Shown: positions 25,678-35,639 of the stretch, one piece after another
Numbering within the stretch: the first letter of the stretch is position 1
Layout: each line of letters begins with the position of its first letter
The notes under the pieces: generated by a model
What the model saw: the letters and a program-made list of their open reading frames with translations, nothing else
Database searches by the model: none
What the model was told of the DNA's origin: nothing
Program-made: the position numbers and the translations under genes
Assembly: GCF_024806495.1 (NCBI RefSeq)
Contig: NZ_JANUFF010000003.1
Span: 186,001-250,000, forward strand
Direction of reading: 5' to 3'
Source: Chryseobacterium sp. JUb7
Lineage (GTDB): Bacteria; Bacteroidota; Bacteroidia; Flavobacteriales; Weeksellaceae
Length of the DNA stretch: 64,000 bases

Positions 25678-28125
25678 ATGAACTACACAATAGAACATAT
25701 TGCAGAAGTTACCAATTCACAGATTATTGGTGATGATAAATTGATTGTCAAAAACATAGCTTTCGACAGCAGAATTATTTATTCTACCAAAAATACGGCA
25801 TTTATAGCCATTAATACTCAAAAAAATTCCGGTGAAAAATTCATTGAATCTGCGATTGACAGAGGAATAAATATTATTATTTCCGAACATCAGTATCCTC
25901 AGTTTGAGAATATAACATGGATTATTGTTGAAAACGCCATAGATTTTCTTCAAAAATTAGCCAAATATCATTTTGAAAATTCTCATTTAAAATCTATTGG
26001 CATTACGGGAAGTAATGGAAAAACTATTTTAAAAGAATGGCTTTACCAATGCCTTTGGAATGAATTTCCTACGGTTAAAAGCCCCAAAAGTTTTAATTCA
26101 CAAATAGGCCTTCCTCTTTCTCTGCTTCAGATTAACGATTCTCATCAGCTTGGAATTTTTGAAGTCGGAATTTCCAAGCCTCATGAAATGGAAAAGCTCT
26201 CTGCTATTTTCCATCCCCAAATCGGTTTGCTGACTCATATCGGGACTGCCCATCTTGCCAATTTTACTTCAGAAGAAGAACTTATTGATGAAAAAATAAA
26301 GCTTTTCAAAGAATCTGAAGTTATTGTTTATAATGGAGATAACCTTTTGGTTGACAAAAAAATAAAAGAATTATATTCTGATAAAAAATTAATATCATAT
26401 GGTTTTAAAGAACAGAATCATGTTTTTTTTAAAGCTAATCGTTCTAAAAACGAAGATGTAACTGTATGTTATTTTAAAGAAGAAATATCCTTCCCTGTTC
26501 ATCAAAGAGATGAAGCGACATTAACAAATGCTTTGGCACTTGTAACTGTTTTAAAGGAACTGAATATTGAAAATCATAAAATAGTCGAAAAAATCAATGC
26601 TCTGAAGGCTGTTGAAATGAGACTTGAAGCGATTGAGGGAATTAAAAATAATATTGTTATCAATGATTCTTTCAATCTCGATCTGGATTCTTTGAAAACG
26701 GCTCTACAATTTCTGAATGAATATAATAAACCGAAAAAGTCTTTGGTCCTAACCGACATTGTAGGAGTCAATTCAAATTCAAAAGAATTGTATGATGAAG
26801 TTTCAGAACTGGTCAATGAGCAAAAATTTGATTCTATCTTTTTAATCGGTGAAGAAATATCAAAATTTAGTGAATTATTTAAATCTAAAATATATACTTT
26901 CATTAACACTCAGGAGTTAATTGATAGTAAATACCTTACAGAACTTGAAAACCAGATTGTTTTATTGAAGGGAGCAAGAAAATATGAGATTGACAGGCTT
27001 AAAGATATACTTGAACTCCGAAAGCATGACACTGTTTTAGAGATTAATCTGAATGCTATTCAGCATAATATTAATTATCATAAATCTTTACTCAATCCAT
27101 CTACAAAAATGATGGCAATGGTAAAAGCAAATGCTTATGGACTAGGCAGTTACGAAATATCAGAATTTTTACAACATCATCATATCGATTATCTGGGTGT
27201 TGCTTTTGTAGATGAAGGAGTTGAGCTGCGTAAAAAAGGAATTACGGTCCCTATCGTTGTCATGAATCCTGAACAGCATAGCTACGAAACGGTGATTCAA
27301 TATAATCTGGAGCCTGAGATTTACAGTTTCAGAGTATTAGAATTATTTTATGAAGCGGTTCAGAAATCTGGTTATGATAAAAAATATCCTATCCACATCA
27401 AGCTTGAAACGGGAATGCATCGCCTTGGTTTTAAGAATTCTGAATTAGATGAATTAATTGAAATTTTAGCTCATAAAAATTTAAAAGTTCAAAGTATTTT
27501 CAGCCATCTTTCGTCTTCAGATGTACCGGCTGAAAAAGAATTTACGATGGCTCAGCTGGAAACTTTTGAAAAAAATTCAACTTATTTGATTAAAAATTTA
27601 GGCTACACTCCTATCCGACATATTCTAAATTCGTCAGGAATTACGAGCTATACCGATCATCAATATGATATGGTACGAATTGGCATCGGAATGTTGGGTG
27701 AATCACCAAATAGTGAAATACAAAAACAATTACAATCTGTGGTAAGTTTTAAAACCGTAATTTCACAAATATCACAGGTAGAAAACGGGGAATCTGTAGG
27801 CTACAGCAGAAAATATAAAACAGATCATTTAACAAAAATAGCCACCATTCCTGTTGGCTATGCAGATGGAATTCCAAGGCTCATCGGTAACCAGATCGGA
27901 AATGTTGGCGTAAATAAAACACTGGCTCCTATTGTAGGAAATATCTGTATGGATATGATGATGATCAATGTAGATCAAATTTCAAATGTCAAAGAAGGCG
28001 ACACTGTCACAATTTTTAATGCGAAACCGAGTTTAAAAGAGTTCGCAGATTATTGCAAAACTATAACTTACGAAGTATTAACGTCCATTTCACCCAGAGT
28101 GAAACGGATTTATATAAAAGATTAA
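25678..28125 (+). CDS. murF-alr: Bifunctional MurF ligase / alanine racemase
   Basis: 815 residues, two enzymes in one chain. Residues 1-445: MurF-like, with ATP-binding GITGSNGKT at 108-116 and FNSQIGLPLSL; it adds D-Ala-D-Ala to the UDP-MurNAc peptide. Residues about 452-815: alanine racemase, with the PLP lysine Lys483 in MVKANAYGLG, then GMHRLGF, VGYSRKY, PVGYADGIPR and GNICMDMMMINV. The fusion couples D-Ala supply to peptidoglycan precursor assembly and is typical of Bacteroidota. The usual MurF DSYNANP loop is changed to NDSFNLDLDS, so the ligase half may be degenerate or regulatory. Confidence 0.93.
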   Translation: MNYTIEHIAEVTNSQIIGDDKLIVKNIAFDSRIIYSTKNTAFIAINTQKNSGEKFIESAIDRGINIIISEHQYPQFENITWIIVENAIDFLQKLAKYHFENSHLKSIGITGSNGKTILKEWLYQCLWNEFPTVKSPKSFNSQIGLPLSLLQINDSHQLGIFEVGISKPHEMEKLSAIFHPQIGLLTHIGTAHLANFTSEEELIDEKIKLFKESEVIVYNGDNLLVDKKIKELYSDKKLISYGFKEQNHVFFKANRSKNEDVTVCYFKEEISFPVHQRDEATLTNALALVTVLKELNIENHKIVEKINALKAVEMRLEAIEGIKNNIVINDSFNLDLDSLKTALQFLNEYNKPKKSLVLTDIVGVNSNSKELYDEVSELVNEQKFDSIFLIGEEISKFSELFKSKIYTFINTQELIDSKYLTELENQIVLLKGARKYEIDRLKDILELRKHDTVLEINLNAIQHNINYHKSLLNPSTKMMAMVKANAYGLGSYEISEFLQHHHIDYLGVAFVDEGVELRKKGITVPIVVMNPEQHSYETVIQYNLEPEIYSFRVLELFYEAVQKSGYDKKYPIHIKLETGMHRLGFKNSELDELIEILAHKNLKVQSIFSHLSSSDVPAEKEFTMAQLETFEKNSTYLIKNLGYTPIRHILNSSGITSYTDHQYDMVRIGIGMLGESPNSEIQKQLQSVVSFKTVISQISQVENGESVGYSRKYKTDHLTKIATIPVGYADGIPRLIGNQIGNVGVNKTLAPIVGNICMDMMMINVDQISNVKEGDTVTIFNAKPSLKEFADYCKTITYEVLTSISPRVKRIYIKD

Positions 28126-28128
28126 ACT

Positions 28129-30285
28129 ATGAGAAAACTCCTGATTCTTTTATTTACATTTCAATTACTTTTGATTCAATCTCAGGTAAAAAAAGATCTA
28201 GTGATTCCTAAAAATCCTAAAATAGGACTTTCACTTGCAGGAGGCGGAGCTAAGGGTTTTGCTCATGTGGGCGTCCTTAAAGTTTTAGATTCTTTAGGTA
28301 TCAAAGTTGACTATATTGCCGGAACCAGTATGGGTGCGATAGTCGGAGGTCTTTATTCTTCGGGATATTCAGGAAAAGAAATTGAAAAAATTGTAATGGA
28401 TACAGATTTCTATTCTTTAATCATGGATCCAAAATCAAGACAGGAAAGTTCATTTTTTAATAAGTCTGTTGACAAATATCTTTTATCTATTCCTCTAAAA
28501 AATGGTAAAATAACACTACCCTCTTCCATCAGTACCGGACAGAAAAATGTATATCTTTTAAAAGAACTTTTTAAGAATGTCTCCAATATAGATGATTTTT
28601 CAAAATTGCCTATCCCTTTTATGTGTGTAGCCACGAATCTTGAGAGTGGAAATATGCAAATTTTTGAAAAGGGAGATCTTGTGCAATCCATCATGGCGAG
28701 TTCAGCTTTTCCTTCGCTGATGGATCCCGTAAAAATAGGTGACAGTATTTACATCGACGGTGCGATGACCGTAAATTATCCATCGAAACCTTTAAAAGAT
28801 AAAGGAATCGATATCGTCATTGGAGTAGATCTTAATCAGGATCTTTCTAAAAGAGAAGATTTAAATAATATCATCGCTATTCTGAATCAGGTGATCGATA
28901 TGAATATCCATAAAGATACCAAGCAACAGTATAAATACACCGATATAAATATTAAACCTGATCTGAAAGGAATGACTGCCACAAGCTATGATGACAAGAA
29001 AAAAATTCTTGATAATGGCTATAAAGAAGGGTTAAAATATACCGATATCTTAGAACAGCTTCCCAAGCGTTCATTCGACCGTCTTAGACAACGCACAAAT
29101 CCAATATATTCTAACGTTTATAAGATTGACAGCCTTTCTTTGGAAGGAAGCAAAATATACGGTAAAAACTACGTTCTCGGGAAAATGGGACTACGCCTCC
29201 CCTCTCTTCAAACATATGGCAGCGTTAATAAAATGATAGATAAACTTGTCGCTACAAATAACTACCGTTTTATCAATTACGATATCATTCCTGAAAATGA
29301 TGCAAATTATCTGAAACTGTATGTCACGGAAGACGAAGCCCGACATTTTCTAAAATTCGGACTTCATTATGATGATGTTTTTAAAACGGGGCTCCTTTTA
29401 AATTATTCAGCAAAACGTCTTCTTTTTAAAAATACAAACCTTTCATTGGATGTTATTGTTGGAGATAAACCCAGATATTACTTAAACTATTTTATCGATA
29501 ACGGTTATATTCCCGGTTTTGGAATCTATTCCTCCGGAATGAGTTTCGATTTAAAAGATGTCAATAACAATACCGTTGACAGATGGGAATGGTTCCGAAA
29601 CGAAATGTACATCCAATCGGTCTGGAAAGATAAATTTGCCATTGGCGGAGGGATCAGTCATGATTACTTTAAAGCAGAAATTAATGACTCCAATAAAAGA
29701 TACAGCCGATTCTTGAATCCGTATGTTTTCATTAAAAGCGATACGCAGAATGACAAAGATTTTCCTACAAAAGGAATTTACATTTCGGCAGAAGGAAAAG
29801 TTGTGGATCTTTTAAAATCTGAAGTTGATAAAAGAATCGTTCAGGTGAAAGCAGACATCAGAATAAATGTTCCTTTAACCAAACAATTTACTTACCGACT
29901 AAACCTTTACGGAGGAATCACAATCGGCGAAAATCTACCTCCTTTCTATGAATACAGGCTGGGAGGTATTTTTGAACAGAATGTTGTCAATTTCAAAAGA
30001 TTCGGAGGCTTCTATTTTGCTCAGCTCAACACCAATAATGTGGTTTTAATTTCCAATGATCTTCAGTTTAAGTTTAACAAGAACTACTTTGTAAGCGGAA
30101 ACTTTTCTTTTGCAAATTTATCCAACGATTTAACTTTTGAAGATGCTGTAAAACTAAATTATAGTTCGTTAGGAATTACAGCAGGATACAAATCTCCTTT
30201 CGGACAGATTAAAGTTAACTTTAGTCACTCACTTAAAAATAATCAAAAAGGCATATTCAGTGTTATTTTAGGACACTGGTTTTAA
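28129..30285 (+). CDS. Patatin-like phospholipase with outer-membrane barrel
   Basis: 718 residues. Signal peptide, then a patatin domain: oxyanion loop LAGGGAKGFAHVG, nucleophile Ser67 in GTSMG, and Asp210 in YIDGA. A POTRA-like stretch (about 315-410) and a BamA/Omp85-type beta barrel follow to the C-terminal hydrophobic strand ending VILGHWF. This is the PlpD-like architecture of type Vd secretion: lipase on the cell surface or released. Substrate unproven. Third gene in the tdk operon, five bases before ybeY. Confidence 0.9.
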   Translation: MRKLLILLFTFQLLLIQSQVKKDLVIPKNPKIGLSLAGGGAKGFAHVGVLKVLDSLGIKVDYIAGTSMGAIVGGLYSSGYSGKEIEKIVMDTDFYSLIMDPKSRQESSFFNKSVDKYLLSIPLKNGKITLPSSISTGQKNVYLLKELFKNVSNIDDFSKLPIPFMCVATNLESGNMQIFEKGDLVQSIMASSAFPSLMDPVKIGDSIYIDGAMTVNYPSKPLKDKGIDIVIGVDLNQDLSKREDLNNIIAILNQVIDMNIHKDTKQQYKYTDINIKPDLKGMTATSYDDKKKILDNGYKEGLKYTDILEQLPKRSFDRLRQRTNPIYSNVYKIDSLSLEGSKIYGKNYVLGKMGLRLPSLQTYGSVNKMIDKLVATNNYRFINYDIIPENDANYLKLYVTEDEARHFLKFGLHYDDVFKTGLLLNYSAKRLLFKNTNLSLDVIVGDKPRYYLNYFIDNGYIPGFGIYSSGMSFDLKDVNNNTVDRWEWFRNEMYIQSVWKDKFAIGGGISHDYFKAEINDSNKRYSRFLNPYVFIKSDTQNDKDFPTKGIYISAEGKVVDLLKSEVDKRIVQVKADIRINVPLTKQFTYRLNLYGGITIGENLPPFYEYRLGGIFEQNVVNFKRFGGFYFAQLNTNNVVLISNDLQFKFNKNYFVSGNFSFANLSNDLTFEDAVKLNYSSLGITAGYKSPFGQIKVNFSHSLKNNQKGIFSVILGHWF

Positions 30286-30289
30286 AACA

Positions 30290-30697
30290 ATGATACAATT
30301 CTTTTACGAAAACTTACCGGAATCTGTAAATACAGAATATACAAAATGGCTGAAAGATATTATTCTTTCAGAAGGAAAAAAACTTGGTGAAATCAATTAT
30401 ATTTTCTGCGATGACGAATATTTATTGAAAGTAAATCAAGATTATTTACAGCATGACTATTATACTGATATCATAACATTTGACTATGTAAAAGGCAAGA
30501 CAATAAGCGGAGAGATTTTTGTATCTTTGCAGCGCATTTCTGACAACGCTTCTACTCTATCCAAAGAATACGAAGAAGAACTGAGAAGAGTTTTAGCTCA
30601 CGGTATTCTTCATCTTTCAGGATACAAGGATAAAACCGAAGAAGAAGAGCAGTTAATGAGAAGCAAAGAAGATTTTTATTTAGCTCAATATAATTAA
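30290..30697 (+). CDS. ybeY: Endoribonuclease YbeY
   Basis: 135 residues. Metal-dependent RNase for 16S rRNA 3' maturation and ribosome quality control. The zinc motif H-x3-H-x5 is seen in LAHGILHLSGYKD; also YYTDIITFDYV and SGEIFVS. Last gene of the tdk operon. Followed by a 213-base gene-free gap holding a parS site. Confidence 0.94.
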   Translation: MIQFFYENLPESVNTEYTKWLKDIILSEGKKLGEINYIFCDDEYLLKVNQDYLQHDYYTDIITFDYVKGKTISGEIFVSLQRISDNASTLSKEYEEELRRVLAHGILHLSGYKDKTEEEEQLMRSKEDFYLAQYN

Positions 30698-30846
30698 GAT
30701 TCAAAACTTTTTAAAGAATCTATAATGCCGCACACCGCACTCAATATTCTCTTCTACTAAAAGAAAATACATGTAGACAAAATGTTGCGATCGGGCCTAA
30801 AATAAAAAGTACGGAACAAGCAGTTTAGACTTGTAAATTCAAACAA

Positions 30847-30862
30847 TGTTTCACGTGAAACA
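30847..30862. other. parS: parS centromere-like site, left copy
   Basis: TGTTTCACGTGAAACA, a perfect 16-base palindrome identical to the ParB-binding parS consensus; the symmetry extends to 20 bases. It lies upstream of mnmG. A second copy lies after mnmG at 32782. The rest of the ybeY-mnmG gap shows no other feature. Confidence 0.9.
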
Positions 30863-30910
30863 TTTGTAAAATAGACTAAAAATATAAGGCTTTAAATAAG
30901 CAGTAAAAAA

Positions 30911-32773
30911 ATGATATCAGAAATATATGATGTAATCGTAGTTGGTGCCGGTCACGCAGGATGTGAAGCAGCAGCTGCAGCAGCCAATTTGGGTTCGAAA
31001 ACTCTGCTCGTTACCATGAACATGCAGACGATCGGACAGATGAGTTGCAACCCCGCGATGGGAGGAATTGCAAAAGGACAGATCGTAAGAGAGATCGATT
31101 CAATGGGAGGTTATTCAGGAATTATAGCGGATAAATCTGCTATTCAGTTCAAAATGCTGAACCTTTCAAAAGGTCCTGCAATGTGGTCTCCAAGAACACA
31201 AAATGACAGAATGCTTTTCGCAGAAGAATGGCGCCTGGCATTAGAAAATACTCCTAATCTTGATTTCTTTCAGGATATGGTAAAACAATTAATTATCGAA
31301 AATAATAAAGTAGCAGGAGTTGTTACTTCATTAGGAATCGAAATAAGATCCAAATCCGTAGTGCTTACAAACGGAACTTTCCTGAACGGTTTAATCCATG
31401 TTGGAGATAAACAATTAGGAGGAGGAAGAATGGGTGAGCCGAGAGCTTTTGGTATAACAGAACAATTGGTTTCTTTAGGCTTTGAAGCTGGAAGAATGAA
31501 GACAGGTACTCCACCGAGAGTAGACGGGAGAAGCCTGGATTATTCTAAAATGGAAGAACAGAAAGGAGATGAAAATCCACAAAAATTCAGCTATTTAGAT
31601 ACCCCAAAATTAACCAAACAATTAAGCTGTCATATCGTTTATACGAATGAAACGGTACACGATATTCTACGTGAAGGTTTCGATAGGAGCCCAATGTTTA
31701 ATGGTACAATCCAAAGCTTAGGACCAAGATATTGTCCAAGTATTGAAGATAAAATCAACCGCTTTGCAGAAAGAACGAGACATCAATTATTTGTAGAACC
31801 TGAAGGCTGGAGAACAGTAGAGATCTATGTAAATGGATTCAGTTCTTCTCTTCCGGAAGATGTTCAGATCAAAGCTATGAAGCATATCCCAGGATTTGAG
31901 AACGTAAAAGTATTCCGTCCAGGCTACGCCATTGAATATGACTACTTCCCTCCTACCCAATTGAAGCATACTTTAGAAACAAAATTGATCGACAATTTAT
32001 ACTTTGCAGGACAGATTAATGGGACAACAGGATATGAAGAAGCAGCAGGACAAGGTCTGATTGCCGGTATCAATGCACACAATAAAGTTAAAGAAAAAGA
32101 AGAATTTATCCTTAACAGAGATGAAGCTTATATTGGAGTTTTAGTAGATGATTTAATTACTAAAGGAACAGAAGAGCCTTACAGAATGTTTACTTCAAGA
32201 GCGGAATACAGACTTCTTTTAAGACAAGATAATGCTGATATCAGACTTACAGAAAAAGCTTTTGACTTAGGTTTAGCAAAAGAAGAAAGATTAAAAAGAG
32301 TTCAGGAGAAAGTATCTAAAAGTCAGGAACTTGAAGACTTTTTACGAGAAACTTCTTTAAAACCTGGAGTTATTAACCCTATCTTAGAAAGTATTGAAAG
32401 TAACCCTGTAGATCAGGCTTACAGAGCTTCACAATTTCTAACAAGACCAAATATTACACTAGATAAATTAGATAATATTGATGTTATTAAAGAATTTACG
32501 TCTCAATTTGACGATGAAGTAAGAGAACAGGCAGAAGTAAATATTAAATATAGAGGCTATATTGAAAAGGAAAAAGAAAATGTTGCCAAACTAAATCGTT
32601 TAGAAAACATTAAAATTCCTGAGGATTTTGATTATAAAGCTATATCAAGTCTATCTTCCGAAGCAAAACAAAAAATGTCTAATGTGAGACCAAAAACAAT
32701 TGCTCAGGCTGGAAGAATCAGCGGGGTTTCTCCTGCTGATATTAATGTTTTACTAGTCTATTTAGGACGTTAA
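30911..32773 (+). CDS. mnmG: tRNA uridine 5-carboxymethylaminomethyl modification enzyme MnmG
   Basis: 620 residues, full length. FAD/NADH enzyme that with MnmE makes the cmnm5 group on wobble uridine 34. FAD-binding VVGAGHAGCEAAAAAANLG at the N-terminus, MSCNPAMGGIAKGQIVREID, GGGRMGEPR, RMKTGTPPRVDGRSLD, and the C-terminal helical domain ending in KTIAQAGRISGVSPADI. It is flanked on both sides by parS sites, as often seen near replication origins. Monocistronic. Confidence 0.97.
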   Translation: MISEIYDVIVVGAGHAGCEAAAAAANLGSKTLLVTMNMQTIGQMSCNPAMGGIAKGQIVREIDSMGGYSGIIADKSAIQFKMLNLSKGPAMWSPRTQNDRMLFAEEWRLALENTPNLDFFQDMVKQLIIENNKVAGVVTSLGIEIRSKSVVLTNGTFLNGLIHVGDKQLGGGRMGEPRAFGITEQLVSLGFEAGRMKTGTPPRVDGRSLDYSKMEEQKGDENPQKFSYLDTPKLTKQLSCHIVYTNETVHDILREGFDRSPMFNGTIQSLGPRYCPSIEDKINRFAERTRHQLFVEPEGWRTVEIYVNGFSSSLPEDVQIKAMKHIPGFENVKVFRPGYAIEYDYFPPTQLKHTLETKLIDNLYFAGQINGTTGYEEAAGQGLIAGINAHNKVKEKEEFILNRDEAYIGVLVDDLITKGTEEPYRMFTSRAEYRLLLRQDNADIRLTEKAFDLGLAKEERLKRVQEKVSKSQELEDFLRETSLKPGVINPILESIESNPVDQAYRASQFLTRPNITLDKLDNIDVIKEFTSQFDDEVREQAEVNIKYRGYIEKEKENVAKLNRLENIKIPEDFDYKAISSLSSEAKQKMSNVRPKTIAQAGRISGVSPADINVLLVYLGR

Positions 32774-32781
32774 ATTGAAAA

Positions 32782-32797
32782 TGTTTCACGTGAAACA
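32782..32797. other. parS: parS centromere-like site, right copy
   Basis: Second perfect TGTTTCACGTGAAACA, starting nine bases after the mnmG stop, with symmetry extending to 22 bases. The 1.9-kb spacing of two identical sites around one gene makes chance most unlikely. Confidence 0.9.
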
Positions 32798-32886
32798 TTT
32801 ATAAAATAAAAGCAAAAATTAAGGTATCTATGAATGTATAATATGCTAGTAGATATCTTAATTTTTAATTTAAAAGAAACAATTCA

Positions 32887-33708
32887 ATGAAAATAAAAGA
32901 TCATTTTCTATCCCAGGAAATATTTGAAATTAAAGAAACAGATACAAAAGGAGTTTTCAAGACCTCCCCTATTCCATCAAATATTTCCAAATATTATGAA
33001 AGTGAAGATTATATTTCCCATCATCAGGATTCAGGAAGCTTAAAAGAAAAGTTATATAAATTTTTACAATCATTCAATTTACAGTATAAAAAAACAATTC
33101 TTCAGGACAGAATACCAAAAGGCTCAAGAGTATTAGACTACGGCTGCGGTGCAGGAGAATTTGTAAAATATATAGAAAATGATTTTGAGACTTTCGGTTT
33201 TGAGCCGGATTCAGATGCTCGAAAAGCAGCGAAAAGTAAAATTACAAAAGCAAAAATTTTAGATAATATCAATTTAATTGAAGATAAAAGTTTAAATGCA
33301 ATTACCCTCTGGCATGTTTTCGAGCATGTAGAAAACCAGGATGAAATGCTTGAAATTTTTAACAGCAAATTAAAAGAAAAAGGATTGTTAATTATCGCTG
33401 TTCCCAATCCTACTTCGTTTGATGCAAAACATTATAAAGAATATTGGGCAGCTTATGATGTACCAAGACATATTTATCATTTTTCAAAAAACGGAATGGA
33501 AAATTTAATTTCTAAAAAACCAAACTGGAAAATGAGAAAAATCAAACCTTTGATGCTTGACTCTTATTACATCTCCATGTTGAGCGAAAAATATAAGAAA
33601 TCTCCTCTTTTTTGGTTAAAAGCCACGATCTACGGAACGATTTCTAACGTAAAAGCCCTTTTTTCGAACGAATTTTCAAGTTTGATATACATTATCGAAA
33701 AAAAGTAG
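32887..33708 (+). CDS. Class I SAM-dependent methyltransferase
   Basis: 273 residues. Motif I VLDYGCGAGEFVKYI at about 82-96, acidic GFEPDSDARKAAK, and later NAITLWHVFEHVENQDEML, the layout of the Methyltransf_23/ubiE-like group. The N-terminus (SKYYESEDYISHHQ) resembles enzymes acting on sugar or lipid-linked substrates. Substrate unknown. Single gene between the right parS and a terminator. Confidence 0.88.
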   Translation: MKIKDHFLSQEIFEIKETDTKGVFKTSPIPSNISKYYESEDYISHHQDSGSLKEKLYKFLQSFNLQYKKTILQDRIPKGSRVLDYGCGAGEFVKYIENDFETFGFEPDSDARKAAKSKITKAKILDNINLIEDKSLNAITLWHVFEHVENQDEMLEIFNSKLKEKGLLIIAVPNPTSFDAKHYKEYWAAYDVPRHIYHFSKNGMENLISKKPNWKMRKIKPLMLDSYYISMLSEKYKKSPLFWLKATIYGTISNVKALFSNEFSSLIYIIEKK

Positions 33709-33768
33709 AAAATCGAAATTAAAGCCATTTCTGAAGGTCAATTTTCAGCATTTTCATCATAAAAATCT

Positions 33769-33800
33769 AAAAACTCTGGAATTCTTCCCGAGTTTTATTT
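33769..33800 (+). terminator. Terminator of the methyltransferase gene
   Basis: Stem AAAACTC(T)GG / CC(C)GAGTTTT with the loop AATTCTT, then ATTTTTTTT. Confidence 0.65.
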
Positions 33801-34260
33801 TTTTTACTTCTCCCCTATCTTAAAAATTTATACCCTTTTTATTCAAAAAACTAAATTTCTGAAAAAATCACTTCTTTCAACTGTAATTTTGTTAGTAAAA
33901 AGTTAGTAACCTTAAAAATGAGACAGAAATTTCAAACGCATTAGAAATTTGAGATTTTTTATAAAAACGAAATTATGTTTTAGGGCAAAATAATTAGATA
34001 CTACTAGACTCATAGTATTGAGTAAGAAACAAAAATTTGAACTTTTACAAAACCTATAATCAAAGATTCATATACCTATAGATTGACAAACTTTTTAAAC
34101 AAATAAAATTTTAAAATTATTTTCCCGGAAAATTGAAGGCAAATAAAAATACATGGATAATCTAAATTTTAATAATCATCTCAAAAACGATTTCCATCTC
34201 TTTTTTAGAAAGACGAATTTTTTATGATTTTCAAAATGTAAAGATTTATGAAAAATAAAA
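33800..34260. other. Gene-free AT-rich stretch
   Basis: About 460 bases without a supportable reading frame. It holds TTGTTAGTAA at 33889-33898 and, three bases further, AGTTAGTAAC at 33901-33910; the 10-mer recurs in the candidate origin on the other side of pgk. No RNA gene was recognised. Confidence 0.5.
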
Positions 34261-34286
34261 AGTCCACTGAAAAATTTCAGCGGACT
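34261..34286 (-). terminator. Terminator of pgk
   Basis: Stem AGTCC(A/G)CTGA with its partner TCAGCGGACT around AAAATTT; on the minus strand it is followed by TTTTTATTTTTC. Confidence 0.8.
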
Positions 34287-34312
34287 CAAAATTTATAAAA
34301 ATTTTAATTTTC

Positions 34313-35503
34313 TTATTTATTAATAGCAGCAACTCCCGGGAGTTCCAAACCTTCTAAACTTTCAAGCATTGCTCCACCTCCGGTAGAAACATAACTTACT
34401 TTTTCGCCATAACCGAATTGCTTAACAAAAGCTACACTGTCTCCTCCCCCAACTAAAGAGAAAGCACCTTGTTTTGTAGCTTCAGCAATACTGTCTCCAA
34501 GAGCAATAGTTCCCGCAGCAAAGTTTGACATTTCGAAAACTCCGATCGGACCGTTCCAAAGAATTGTTCTGGAATTTAAAAGAACATCGTTAAACTGATC
34601 TCTGGATTTTGGCCCAGCATCCAATCCCATCCACCCTTCAGGAATTTCGTAAATATCTGCTTCTCTTCTGTCAGCATCATTACTGAAACTTTCAGCAATA
34701 ATTGTGTCAGACGGAAGATAAACTTTTACATTATGCTCTTTAGCTTTTCCTAAAATTTCCAATGCCAACGGTAGCTTGTCTTCCTCCACCAATGAAGTTC
34801 CGATTTTGCCACCCAAAGCTTTAATAAAAGTAAATGCCATACCTCCTCCGATAATTAAATTATCAACTGCAGGAAGGATATTTTCTATAATGGTAATTTT
34901 AGTTGAAACCTTAGATCCACCAAGAATAGCAGTAACAGGGCGTTCTCCAGATTTTAATACTTTATCAATAGCTTTTAGTTCATTAGCCATTAATAAACCG
35001 AAAAACTTAGTTGACGGAAAGTATTCAGCGATTACAGCTGTTGAAGCATGAGCTCGGTGAGCAGTTCCAAAAGCATCATTCACATAAGCATCTCCCAATT
35101 TGGAAAGTTGCTCAGCAAAACCTTCATCACCCTTTTCCTCTTCATTATGAAAACGTAGATTTTCTAACAAAAGAATTTCTCCGGGCTTAAGATCATTGGC
35201 AGCCTGTACAGCCTTCTCTCCTACACATTCATCAACGAATTTTACTTCCTTGCCAAGAACATTAGATACTTCTTCAACAATGTGCTTAAGAGAAAATTTA
35301 TCATTCACCTCTCCTTTTGGTCTTCCGAGGTGAGCCATCAGGATCACAGAACCACCATCATTAAGAATTTTATCCACGGTAGGCTTTACAGCTACGATTC
35401 TCGTATTATCTGTAACTTTAAGCTGATCATCTTGCGGAACATTGAAATCAACTCTTACAAGAGCTTTCTTTTCATTAAAATTGAAATCATTGATTGTTTT
35501 CAT
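34313..35503 (-). CDS. pgk: Phosphoglycerate kinase
   Basis: 396 residues. Glycolytic transfer of phosphate between 1,3-bisphosphoglycerate and ADP. Seen: RVDFNVPQ near the N-terminus, [18 protein letters not shown], the hinge region [22 protein letters not shown], and nucleotide-binding GPIGVFEM and GGGDSVAFV. Complete. Single gene with a roughly 100-base leader that can fold into a hairpin and a candidate -7 element TACATTTG at 35612-35619. Confidence 0.97.
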   Translation of the reverse strand: MKTINDFNFNEKKALVRVDFNVPQDDQLKVTDNTRIVAVKPTVDKILNDGGSVILMAHLGRPKGEVNDKFSLKHIVEEVSNVLGKEVKFVDECVGEKAVQAANDLKPGEILLLENLRFHNEEEKGDEGFAEQLSKLGDAYVNDAFGTAHRAHASTAVIAEYFPSTKFFGLLMANELKAIDKVLKSGERPVTAILGGSKVSTKITIIENILPAVDNLIIGGGMAFTFIKALGGKIGTSLVEEDKLPLALEILGKAKEHNVKVYLPSDTIIAESFSNDADRREADIYEIPEGWMGLDAGPKSRDQFNDVLLNSRTILWNGPIGVFEMSNFAAGTIALGDSIAEATKQGAFSLVGGGDSVAFVKQFGYGEKVSYVSTGGGAMLESLEGLELPGVAAINK

Positions 35504-35532
35504 ATGTACATTTATATTATTTCTTCGGGCAT

Positions 35533-35588
35533 CAGGAGTCGACTTCGTTTAAAGCCTGGCAAGAAAATGCGGGCAAGTCGGCTTCCTG
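35533..35588 (-). promoter_or_regulatory. Structured leader of pgk
   Basis: Imperfect inverted repeat on the minus strand: CAGGAAGCCGACTT pairs with AAGTCGACTCCTG across about 29 bases, with one bulge and one mismatch. It is noticeably more GC-rich than its surroundings and lies between the candidate promoter at 35612-35619 and the pgk start. It may be a regulatory leader; not a known riboswitch to my eye. Confidence 0.4.
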
Positions 35589-35639
35589 AATATTTTTGAA
35601 TTTTCGTTTCACAAATGTAAGATTTTAAAATTTTTGAAA

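Noticed and set aside
33800-34260. Possible RNA gene in the gap before pgk
   Set aside because: No tRNA, RNase P, tmRNA or SRP-like features and no strong secondary structure apart from the two terminators at its edges.
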